From: Aphelocoma coerulescens | Taxonomy: Eukaryota; Chordata; Aves; Passeriformes; Corvidae | Direction: 5' to 3' | DNA: 64,000 nt | Assembly (NCBI RefSeq): GCF_041296385.1 | Contig: NW_027183597.1 | Span: 1-64,000, forward strand | Part shown: positions 36,193 through 47,532 of the stretch, piece by piece | Layout: every line of letters begins with the position of its first letter | Numbering within the stretch: position 1 is the stretch's first letter | Made by a program: the position numbers and the translations under genes | The notes under the pieces: model-generated | Told to the model about the DNA's origin: nothing | What the model saw: only the letters and a program-made list of their open reading frames with translations | Databases searched by the model: none

Positions 36193-38460
36193 CCCTGAGC
36201 TTCTGTGGTGGTGTCACAGAGGAGGCAGGCTTCCTCGTAGTTCCCCAGCATCACAAAGGCTCTCCTGGGAGCCACGGGTCACAAAGCACCGTGGGCTCTG
36301 TGCAGCCCCGCTGTGTCACAATGGCCGCTGGCTTCCACGAGCCCCCGCAGTGTCCCAGTGGGCCCCGTGGCTTTAGGAGTGGGTGGCTGGGAGTTGGTGC
36401 CAGCGGCTGGGGGAGCAGCAGCAGGGACTGTGTGTGGACAGTGCCATGGCCACTTGTGTGGCCACTGGTGTCTCTGTGCCAGGCACAGCCGTGGTGTGTA
36501 ACACCGGCTCTGGGTCCTTTGGCTGTGCAGGTGGCAGTCACGGCCTGGAGCAGGGCTGCTCCCGGGGGACAGCCTGGGGCAGGAGGCTGCTGGAGATTCA
36601 TTCCCCACACTCCTTGTCATGAGGTGCTCAGAGTGATTGGAAAGGCTGTTGGCAGCAGGCAGTTCTCTGGGTTCAAGCTGTGGAGCTGTCAGCGGGAATG
36701 CAAAGGCCAAGCTGGTGAGCCTTTTGTCCTGGTGCCTTTAGTGTGTGAGCAGTCCCTGGTGCCGTTGTCTTTGGATCCTGAGTGTGGGAGAGGCAAGGCT
36801 TAGGATGGTGCGTAGAGCTGAGAAGGAAAGTGCCGAGAGCAGCGTGTGTGCTGCTGCTTTGAGGGGTGCAGTTGAAGTTGTAGGCAGCAAGAGCTTTCTC
36901 AGCTGGCCCTTTTGTGAGCTCTGCTTTTGCCAGATGACTTCCATCTTACCCTCTTACCATCTTAGCCTCTCATTTTTGCATATCCCAAACCCCCTTCCAA
37001 ACATCCAGCAGCTGCTTGTAAAGAAGAAGTCCTAGAACAAAAAGCCAGTGCTGCCTTTCATAGCCCCTTTGCTGTCTATGAAGTAGAGGAAAGAAGCTAG
37101 TGAGACGCACTTTCTTTCTCAACTCCATAGAGCGCATCCTTCTCTCAAGGTGGCAGAGTCCTTGGCGGAAGTGAAGCATCTGCAGCTGCAGTTCAGACTG
37201 AGAGATGTGCCAGGACAGGAAACATTTGCTGACCTTCCCTGTTCCCTGTGCAACATGATTCTCGCATCCCAGTCACTTTCACATACCTTCGGTATCCCTG
37301 AGTCCAAGCAGCTAAAGCTCACAGAGACAGAAGTGTCAGGAAGGAAAACGTTGCAAAAGCACCCCCTTCTCTTATCAGCATATAAATTGTGCACAACAGG
37401 CTGCGGCACCGAACCTTCCTTCTCAGATAGGCATGCCATCACACTTTTCACTCTTGCAGCTCGGTTGAAAAGCTCCAGCAGCTGCTCCCGCAATAGCAAA
37501 AGGTTCTAGAAGTGAAAGCCAGTTTGGGGCTGCACCTTCTCCTTGCCGCATGTAAGCCACACCAAACTCCCTGATGCACTCTGTCCTCCCCTTCTCAAAG
37601 GAGTAGACGGTGGCATCAGGACACACCTGTGTCCCAGCAGCTGGGTGCCCAGCCGGGAGCAGGAGCAGGGCTGGGGCTGCTCCCAAAGTTGCCCCGCCCC
37701 AATGCCAGAGCCGGACATATGCTGAGGGGGGGCTGGATCAGGCTTTATTGTCCAGCTGCATGCCAGGAGTGAGCACAAAATCTACCTGCATTCTCTGCAG
37801 CATGCCATCCTGGAGCAGAGCCATTGCCAAAGGAAGCCGTGAGCCCGTGCCAAGCCAGTGCCGGAGTGGGATCCTAGCAGCACCTGTGGAAGCCGGGAGA
37901 GAGGAGCCCACCTGGAGCAGGTTCGTGCAGGATTAATCATCCCGTGGCTTCCCACCAGGGTCCTGTTGCTTCCAAAAGGCCCCACAGTGTCACTGTGGCC
38001 CCTCGGTTCCACCAGGTTCCATAGCGTCACTGTGGTGCCCAGGGTTCCGTCAGCTTCGCCAGCATCCCCACGGTCTGCAGAGCTCCCCGAGCTTCTGTGG
38101 TGTCACAGTGGAGGCAGGGTTGCATCAGGTTCCATAGCATCAGCACGGTCTCCAGAGCTCCCAGAGGTTCTGTGGTGTCACAGTGGAGGCAGGGTTGCAT
38201 CAGGTTCCATAGCATCACCACAGTCTCCAGGGCTCCCTGAGCTTCTGTGGTGTCACAGTGGAGGCAGGGTTGCATCAGGTTCCATAGCATCAGCACGGTC
38301 TCCAGGGCTCCCAGAGGTTCTGTGGTGTCACAGAGGAGGCAGGGTTGCATCAGGTTCCATAGCATCAGCACGGTCTCCAGGGCTCCCAGAGGTTCTGTGG
38401 TGTCACAGAGGAGGCAGGGTTGCATCAGGTTCAATAGCATCAGCACGGTCTCCAGGGCTC
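36193..38460 (+). repeat. Macrosatellite unit 17 (2268 bp, 5 core monomers)
   Basis: Core at 38086-38460, same order as unit 16 with 'e' in the first monomer. Markers: M1 G, M2 C, M5/M6 T/T, M8 G, M9 G. Confidence 0.97.
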
Positions 38461-40728
38461 CCCTGAGCTTCTGTGGTGGTGTCACAGAGGAGGCAGGCTT
38501 CCTCGTAGTTCCCCAGCATCACAAAGGCTCTCCTGGGAGCCACGGGTCACAAAGCACCGTGGGCTCTGTGCAGCCCCGCTGTGTCACAATGGCCGCTGGC
38601 TTCCACGAGCCCCCGCAGTGTCCCAGTGGGCCCCGTGGCTTTAGGAGTGGGTGGCTGGGAGTTGGTGCCAGCGGCTGGGGGAGCAGCAGCAGGGACTGTG
38701 TGTGGACAGTGCCATGGCCACTTGTGTGGCCACTGGTGTCTCTGTGCCAGGCACAGCCGTGGTGTGTAACACCGGCTCTGGGTCCTTTGGCTGTGCAGGT
38801 GGCAGTCACGGCCTGGAGCAGGGCTGCTCCCGGGGGACAGCCTGGGGCAGGAGGCTGCTGGAGATTCATTCCCCACACTCCTTGTCATGAGGTGCTCAGA
38901 GTGATTGGAAAGGCTGTTGGCAGCAGGCAGTTCTCTGGGTTCAAGCTGTGGAGCTGTCAGCGGGAATGCAAAGGCCAAGCTGGTGAGCCTTTTGTCCTGG
39001 TGCCTTTAGTGTGTGAGCAGTCCCTGGTGCCGTTGTCTTTGGATCCTGAGTGTGGGAGAGGCAAGGCTTAGGATGGTGCGTAGAGCTGAGAAGGAAAGTG
39101 CCGAGAGCAGCGTGTGTGCTGCTGCTTTGAGGGGTGCAGTTGAAGTTGTAGGCAGCAAGAGCTTTCTCAGCTGGCCCTTTTGTGAGCTCTGCTTTTGCCA
39201 GATGACTTCCATCTTACCCTCTTACCATCTTAGCCTCTCATTTTTGCATATCCCAAACCCCCTTCCAAACATCCAGCAGCTGCTTGTAAAGAAGAAGTCC
39301 TAGAACAAAAAGCCAGTGCTGCCTTTCATAGCCCCTTTGCTGTCTATGAAGTAGAGGAAAGAAGCTAGTGAGACGCACTTTCTTTCTCAACTCCATAGAG
39401 CGCATCCTTCTCTCAAGGTGGCAGAGTCCTTGGCGGAAGTGAAGCATCTGCAGCTGCAGTTCAGACTGAGAGATGTGCCAGGACAGGAAACATTTGCTGA
39501 CCTTCCCTGTTCCCTGTGCAACATGATTCTCGCATCCCAGTCACTTTCACATACCTTCGGTATCCCTGAGTCCAAGCAGCTAAAGCTCACAGAGACAGAA
39601 GTGTCAGGAAGGAAAACGTTGCAAAAGCACCCCCTTCTCTTATCAGCATATAAATTGTGCACAACAGGCTGCGGCACCGAACCTTCCTTCTCAGATAGGC
39701 ATGCCATCACACTTTTCACTCTTGCAGCTCGGTTGAAAAGCTCCAGCAGCTGCTCCCGCAATAGCAAAAGGTTCTAGAAGTGAAAGCCAGTTTGGGGCTG
39801 CACCTTCTCCTTGCCGCATGTAAGCCACACCAAACTCCCTGATGCACTCTGTCCTCCCCTTCTCAAAGGAGTAGACGGTGGCATCAGGACACACCTGTGT
39901 CCCAGCAGCTGGGTGCCCAGCCGGGAGCAGGAGCAGGGCTGGGGCTGCTCCCAAAGTTGCCCCGCCCCAATGCCAGAGCCGGACATATGCTGAGGGGGGG
40001 CTGGATCAGGCTTTATTGTCCAGCTGCATGCCAGGAGTGAGCACAAAATCTACCTGCATTCTCTGCAGCATGCCATCCTGGAGCAGAGCCATTGCCAAAG
40101 GAAGCCGTGAGCCCGTGCCAAGCCAGTGCCGGAGTGGGATCCTAGCAGCACCTGTGGAAGCCGGGAGAGAGGAGCCCACCTGGAGCAGGTTCGTGCAGGA
40201 TTAATCATCCCGTGGCTTCCCACCAGGGTCCTGTTGCTTCCAAAAGGCCCCACAGTGTCACTGTGGCCCCTCGGTTCCACCAGGTTCCATAGCGTCACTG
40301 TGGTGCCCAGGGTTCCGTCAGCTTCGCCAGCATCCCCACGGTCTGCAGAGCTCCCCGAGCTTCTGTGGTGTCACAGTGGAGGCAGGGTTGCATCAGGTTC
40401 CATAGCATCAGCACGGTCTCCAGGGCTCCCAGAGGTTCTGTGGTGTCACAGTGGAGGCAGGGTTGCATCAGGTTCCATAGCATCACCACAGTCTCCAGGG
40501 CTCCCTGAGCTTCTGTGGTGTCACAGTGGAGGCAGGGTTGCATCAGGTTCCATAGCATCAGCACGGTCTCCAGAGCTCCCAGAGGTTCTGTGGTGTCACA
40601 GAGGAGGCAGGGTTGCATCAGGTTCCATAGCATCAGCACGGTCTCCAGGGCTCCCAGAGGTTCTGTGGTGTCACAGAGGAGGCAGGGTTGCATCAGGTTC
40701 AATAGCATCAGCACGGTCTCCAGGGCTC
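38461..40728 (+). repeat. Macrosatellite unit 18 (2268 bp, 5 core monomers)
   Basis: Core at 40354-40728: T-GG, T-CA, T-GG(e), A-GG, A-GG*, the order of units 9, 10 and 14. The body markers match unit 17: M1 G, M2 C, M5/M6 T/T, M8 G. Confidence 0.97.
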
Positions 40729-42996
40729 CCCTGAGCTTCTGTGGTGGTGTCACAGAGGAGGCAGGCTTCCTTGTAGTTCCCCAGCATCACAAAGGCTCTC
40801 CTGGGAGCCACGGGTCACAAAGCACCGTGGGCTCTGTGCAGCCCCGCTGTGTCACAATGGCCGCTGGCTTCCACGAGCCCCCGCAGTGTCCCAGTGGGCC
40901 CCGTGGCTTTAGGAGTGGGTGGCTGGGAGTTGGTGCCAGCGGCTGGGGGAGCAGCAGCAGGGACTGTGTGTGGACAGTGCCATGGCCACTTGTGTGGCCA
41001 CTGGTGTCTCTGTGCCAGGCACAGCCGTGGTGTGTAACACCGGCTCTGGGTCCTTTGGCTGTGCAGGTGGCAGTCACGGCCTGGAGCAGGGCTGCTCCCG
41101 GGGGACAGCCTGGGGCAGGAGGCTGCTGGAGATTCATTCCCCACACTCCTTGTCATGAGGTGCTCAGAGTGATTGGAAAGGCTGTTGGCAGCAGGCAGTT
41201 CTCTGGGTTCAAGCTGTGGAGCTGTCAGCGGGAATGCAAAGGCCAAGCTGGTGAGCCTTTTGTCCTGGTGCCTTTAGTGTGTGAGCAGTCCCTGGTGCCG
41301 TTGTCTTTGGATCCTGAGTGTGGGAGAGGCAAGGCTTAGGATGGTGCGTAGAGCTGAGAAGGAAAGTGCCGAGAGCAGCGTGTGTGCTGCTGCTTTGAGG
41401 GGTGCAGTTGAAGTTGTAGGCAGCAAGAGCTTTCTCAGCTGGCCCTTTTGTGAGCTCTGCTTTTGCCAGATGACTTCCATCTTACCCTCTTACCATCTTA
41501 GCCTCTCATTTTTGCATATCCCAAACCCCCTTCCAAACATCCAGCAGCTGCTTGTAAAGAAGAAGTCCTAGAACAAAAAGCCAGTGCTGCCTTTCATAGC
41601 CCCTTTGCTGTCTATGAAGTAGAGGAAAGAAGCTAGTGAGACGCACTTTCTTTCTCAACTCCATAGAGCGCATCCTTCTCTCAAGGTGGCAGAGTCCTTG
41701 GCGGAAGTGAAGCATCTGCAGCTGCAGTTCAGACTGAGAGATGTGCCAGGACAGGAAACATTTGCTGACCTTCCCTGTTCCCTGTGCAACATGATTCTCG
41801 CATCCCAGTCACTTTCACATACCTTCGGTATCCCTGAGTCCAAGCAGCTAAAGCTCACAGAGACAGAAGTGTCAGGAAGGAAAACGTTGCAAAAGCACCC
41901 CCTTCTCTTATCAGCATATAAATTGTGCACAACAGGCTGCGGCACCGAACCTTCCTTCTCAGATAGGCATGCCATCACACTTTTCACTCTTGCAGCTCGG
42001 TTGAAAAGCTCCAGCAGCTGCTCCCGCAATAGCAAAAGGTTCTAGAAGTGAAAGCCAGTTTGGGGCTGCACCTTCTCCTTGCCGCATGTAAGCCACACCA
42101 AACTCCCTGATGCACTCTGTCCTCCCCTTCTCAAAGGAGTAGACGGTGGCATCAGGACACACCTGTGTCCCAGCAGCTGGGTGCCCAGCCGGGAGCAGGA
42201 GCAGGGCTGGGGCTGCTCCCAAAGTTGCCCCGCCCCAATGCCAGAGCCGGACATATGCTGAGGCGGGGCTGGATCAGGCTTTATTGTCCAGCTGCATGCC
42301 AGGAGTGAGCAAAAAATCTACCTGCATTCTCTGCAGCATGCCATCCTGGAGCAGAGCCATTGCCAAAGGAAGCCGTGAGCCCGTGCCAAGCCAGTGCCGG
42401 AGTGGGATCCTAGCAGCACCTGTGGAAGCCGGGAGAGAGGAGCCCACCTGGAGCAGGTTCGTGCAGGATTAATCATCCCGTGGCTTCCCACCAGGGTCCT
42501 GTTGCTTCCAAAAGGCCCCACAGTGTCACTGTGGCCCCTCGGTTCCACCAGGTTCCATAGCGTCACTGTGGTGCCCAGGGTTCCGTCAGCTTCGCCAGCA
42601 TCCCCACGGTCTGCAGAGCTCCCCGAGCTTCTGTGGTGTCACAGTGGAGGCAGGGTTGCATCAGGTTCCATAGCATCAGCACGGTCTCCAGGGCTCCCAG
42701 AGGTTCTGTGGTGTCACAGTGGAGGCAGGGTTGCATCAGGTTCCATAGCATCACCACAGTCTCCAGGGCTCCCTGAGCTTCTGTGGTGTCACAGAGGAGG
42801 CAGGGTTGCATCAGGTTCCATAGCATCAGCACGGTCTCCAGAGCTCCCAGAGGTTCTGTGGTGTCACAGAGGAGGCAGGGTTGCATCAGGTTCCATAGCA
42901 TCACCACGGTCTCCAGGGCTCCAAGAGCTTCTGTGGTGTCACAGAGGAGGCAGGGTTGCATCAGGTTCAATAGCATCAGCACGGTCTCCAGGGCTC
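40729..42996 (+). repeat. Macrosatellite unit 19 (2268 bp, 5 core monomers)
   Basis: Core at 42622-42996: T-GG, T-CA, A-GG(e), A-CG, A-GG*, identical in order to unit 15. Markers: M1 G, M5/M6 T/T, M8 G, M9 C. Private substitution: A at 42312, giving an A-run interrupted in all other units by C. Confidence 0.97.
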
Positions 42997-45264
42997 CCCT
43001 GAGCTTCTGTGGTGGTGTCACAGAGGAGCCAGGCTTCCTTGTAGTTCCCCAGCATCACAAAGGCTCTCCTGGGAGCCACGGGTCACAAAGCACCGTGGGC
43101 TCTGTGCAGCCCCGCTGTGTCACAATGGCCGCTGGCTTCCACGAGCCCCCGCAGTGTCCCAGTGGGCCCCGTGGCTTTAGGAGTGGGTGGCTGGGAGTTG
43201 GTGCCAGCGGCTGGGGGAGCAGCAGCAGGGACTGTGTGTGGACAGTGCCATGGCCACTTGTGTGGCCACTGGTGTCTCTGTGCCAGGCACAGCCGTGGTG
43301 TGTAACACCGGCTCTGGGTCCTTTGGCTGTGCAGGTGGCAGTCACGGCCTGGAGCAGGGCTGCTCCCGGGGGACAGCCTGGGGCAGGAGGCTGCTGGAGA
43401 TTCATTCCCCACACTCCTTGTCATGAGGTGCTCAGAGTGATTGGAAAGGCTGTTGGCAGCAGGCAGTTCTCTGGGTTCAAGCTGTGGAGCTGTCAGCGGG
43501 AATGCAAAGGCCAAGCTGGTGAGCCTTTTGTCCTGGTGCCTTTAGTGTGTGAGCAGTCCCTGGTGCCGTTGTCTTTGGATCCTGAGTGTGGGAGAGGCAA
43601 GGCTTAGGATGGTGCGTAGAGCTGAGAAGGAAAGTGCCGAGAGCAGCGTGTGTGCTGCTGCTTTGAGGGGTGCAGTTGAAGTTGTAGGCAGCAAGAGCTT
43701 TCTCAGCTGGCCCTTTTGTGAGCTCTGCTTTTGCCAGATGACTTCCATCTTACCCTCTTACCATCTTAGCCTCTCATTTTTGCATATCCCAAACCCCCTT
43801 CCAAACATCCAGCAGCTGCTTGTAAAGAAGAAGTCCTAGAACAAAAAGCCAGTGCTGCCTTTCATAGCCCCTTTGCTGTCTATGAAGTAGAGGAAAGAAG
43901 CTAGTGAGACGCACTTTCTTTCTCAACTCCATAGAGCGCATCCTTCTCTCAAGGTGGCAGAGTCCTTGGCGGAAGTGAAGCATCTGCAGCTGCAGTTCAG
44001 ACTGAGAGATGTGCCAGGACAGGAAACATTTGCTGACCTTCCCTGTTCCCTGTGCAACATGATTCTCGCATCCCAGTCACTTTCACATACCTTCGGTATC
44101 CCTGAGTCCAAGCAGCTAAAGCTCACAGAGACAGAAGTGTCAGGAAGGAAAACGTTGCAAAAGCACCCCCTTCTCTTATCAGCATATAAATTGTGCACAA
44201 CAGGCTGCGGCACCGAACCTTCCTTCTCAGATAGACATGCCATCACACTTTTCACTCTTGCAGCTCGGTTGAAAAGCTCCAGCAGCTGCTCCCGCAATAG
44301 CAAAAGGTTCTAGAAGTGAAAGCCAGTTTGGGGCTGCACCTTCTCCTTGCCGCATGTAAGCCACACCAAACTCCCTGATGCACTCTGTCCTCCCCTTCTC
44401 AAAGGAGTAGACGGTGGCATCAGGACACACCTGTGTCCCAGCAGCTGGGTGCCCAGCCGGGAGCAGGAGCAGGGCTGGGGCTGCTCCCAAAGTTGCCCCG
44501 CCCCAATGCCAGAGCCGGACATATGCTGAGGGGGGGCTGGATCAGGCTTTATTGTCCAGCTGCATGCCAGGAGTGAGCACAAAATCTACCTGCATTCTCT
44601 GCAGCATGCCATCCTGGAGCAGAGCCATTGCCAAAGGAAGCCGTGAGCCCGTGCCAAGCCAGTGCCGGAGTGGGATCCTAGCAGCACCTGTGGAAGCCGG
44701 GAGAGAGGAGCCCACCTGGAGCAGGTTCGTGCAGGATTAATCATCCCGTGGCTTCCCACCAGGGTCCTGTTGCTTCCAAAAGGCCCCACAGTGTCACTGT
44801 GGCCCCTCGGTTCCACCAGGTTCCATAGCGTCACTGTGGTGCCCAGGGTTCCGTCAGCTTCGCCAGCATCCCCACGGTCTGCAGAGCTCCCCGAGCTTCT
44901 GTGGTGTCACAGTGGAGGCAGGGTTGCATCAGGTTCCATAGCATCAGCACGGTCTCCAGGGCTCCCAGAGGTTCTGTGGTGTCACAGTGGAGGCAGGGTT
45001 GCATCAGGTTCCATAGCATCAGCACGGTCTCCAGGGCTCCCAGAGGTTCTGTGGTGTCACAGTGGAGGCAGGGTTGCATCAGGTTCCATAGCATCAGCAC
45101 AGTCTCCAGGGCTCCCTGAGCTTCTGTGGTGTCACAGTGGAGGCAGGGTTGCATCAGGTTCCATAGCATCACCACGGTCTCCAGGGCTCCCAGAGGTTCT
45201 GTGGTGTCACAGAGGAGGCAGGGTTGCATCAGGTTCCATAGCATCAGCACGGTCTCCAGGGCTC
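42997..45264 (+). repeat. Macrosatellite unit 20 (2268 bp, re-ordered core)
   Basis: Core at 44890-45264: T-GG, T-GG, T-GA, T-CG, A-GG. Four T-type monomers in a row, an order found elsewhere only in unit 22 and, one monomer shorter, in unit 3. The last monomer keeps 'ggttccatag'. Markers: M1 C, M5/M6 T/T, M8 A, M9 G. Confidence 0.97.
44890..45264 (+). repeat. Re-ordered minisatellite core (unit 20)
   Basis: 375 bp, T-GG, T-GG, T-GA, T-CG, A-GG. It has the standard length but a non-standard order, so it probably arose from a 4-monomer allele like that of unit 3 by duplication of one T-GG monomer (inference). Confidence 0.94.
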
Positions 45265-47532
45265 CCCTGAGCTTCTGTGGTGGTGTCACAGAGGAGCCAG
45301 GCTTCCTTGTAGTTCCCCAGCATCACAAAGGCTCTCCTGGGAGCCACGGGTCACAAAGCACCGTGGGCTCTGTGCAGCCCCGCTGTGTCACAATGGCCGC
45401 TGGCTTCCACGAGCCCCCGCAGTGTCCCAGTGGGCCCCGTGGCTTTAGGAGTGGGTGGCTGGGAGTTGGTGCCAGCGGCTGGGGGAGCAGCAGCAGGGAC
45501 TGTGTGTGGACAGTGCCATGGCCACTTGTGTGGCCACTGGTGTCTCTGTGCCAGGCACAGCCGTGGTGTGTAACACCGGCTCTGGGTCCTTTGGCTGTGC
45601 AGGTGGCAGTCACGGCCTGGAGCAGGGCTGCTCCCGGGGGACAGCCTGGGGCAGGAGGCTGCTGGAGATTCATTCCCCACACTCCTTGTCATGAGGTGCT
45701 CAGAGTGATTGGAAAGGCTGTTGGCAGCAGGCAGTTCTCTGGGTTCAAGCTGTGGAGCTGTCAGCGGGAATGCAAAGGCCAAGCTGGTGAGCCTTTTGTC
45801 CTGGTGCCTTTAGTGTGTGAGCAGTCCCTGGTGCCGTTGTCTTTGGATCCTGAGTGTGGGAGAGGCAAGGCTTAGGATGGTGCGTAGAGCTGAGAAGGAA
45901 AGTGCCGAGAGCAGCGTGTGTGCTGCTGCTTTGAGGGGTGCAGTTGAAGTTGTAGGCAGCAAGAGCTTTCTCAGCTGGCCCTTTTGTGAGCTCTGCTTTT
46001 GCCAGATGACTTCCATCTTACCCTCTTACCATCTTAGCCTCTCATTTTTGCATATCCCAAACCCCCTTCCAAACATCCAGCAGCTGCTTGTAAAGAAGAA
46101 GTCCTAGAACAAAAAGCCAGTGCTGCCTTTCATAGCCCCTTTGCTGTCTATGAAGTAGAGGAAAGAAGCTAGTGAGACGCACTTTCTTTCTCAACTCCAT
46201 AGAGCGCATCCTTCTCTCAAGGTGGCAGAGTCCTTGGCGGAAGTGAAGCATCTGCAGCTGCAGTTCAGACTGAGAGATGTGCCAGGACAGGAAACATTTG
46301 CTGACCTTCCCTGTTCCCTGTGCAACATGATTCTCGCATCCCAGTCACTTTCACATACCTTCAGTATCCCTGAGTCCAAGCAGCTAAAGCTCACAGAGAC
46401 AGAAGTGTCAGGAAGGAAAACGTTCCAAAAGCACCCCCTTCTCTTATCAGCATATAAATTGTGCACAACAGGCTGCGGCACCGAACCTTCCTTCTCAGAT
46501 AGACATGCCATCACACTTTTCACTCTTGCAGCTCGGTTGAAAAGCTCCAGCAGCTGCTCCCGCAATAGCAAAAGGTTCTAGAAGTGAAAGCCAGTTTGGG
46601 GCTGCACCTTCTCCTTGCCGCATGTAAGCCACACCAAACTCCCTGATGCACTCTGTCCTCCCCTTCTCAAAGGAGTAGACGGTGGCATCAGGACACACCT
46701 GTGTCCCAGCAGCTGGGTGCCCAGCCGGGAGCAGGAGCAGGGCTGGGGCTGCTCCCAAAGTTGCCCCGCCCCAATGCCAGAGCCGGACATATGCTGAGGG
46801 GGGGCTGGATCAGGCTTTATTGTCCAGCTGCATGCCAGGAGTGAGCACAAAATCTACCTGCATTCTCTGCAGCATGCCATCCTGGAGCAGAGCCATTGCC
46901 AAAGGAAGCCGTGAGCCCGTGCCAAGCCAGTGCCGGAGTGGGATCCTAGCAGCACCTGTGGAAGCCGGGAGAGAGGAGCCCACCTGGAGCAGGTTCGTGC
47001 AGGATTAATCATCCCGTGGCTTCCCACCAGGGTCCTGTTGCTTCCAAAAGGCCCCACAGTGTCACTGTGGCCCCTCGGTTCCACCAGGTTCCATAGCGTC
47101 ACTGTGGTGCCCAGGGTTCCGTCAGCTTCGCCAGCATCCCCACGGTCTGCAGAGCTCCCCGAGCTTCTGTGGTGTCACAGTGGAGGCAGGGTTGCATCAG
47201 GTTCCATAGCATCAGCACGGTCTCCAGAGCTCCCAGAGGTTCTGTGGTGTCACAGTGGAGGCAGGGTTGCATCAGGTTCCATAGCATCACCACAGTCTCC
47301 AGGGCTCCCTGAGCTTCTGTGGTGTCACAGTGGAGGCAGGGTTGCATCAGGTTCCATAGCATCAGCACGGTCTCCAGGGCTCCCAGAGGTTCTGTGGTGT
47401 CACAGAGGAGGCAGGGTTGCATCAGGTTCCATAGCATCACCACGGTCTCCAGGGCTCCAAGAGCTTCTGTGGTGTCACAGAGGAGGCAGGGTTGCATCAG
47501 GTTCAATAGCATCAGCACGGTCTCCAGGGCTC
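45265..47532 (+). repeat. Macrosatellite unit 21 (2268 bp, 5 core monomers)
   Basis: Core at 47158-47532: T-GG(e), T-CA, T-GG, A-CG, A-GG*. Markers: M1 C, M5/M6 T/T, M7 C (shared only with unit 10). Private substitution: A at 46363, next to M6. Confidence 0.97.
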
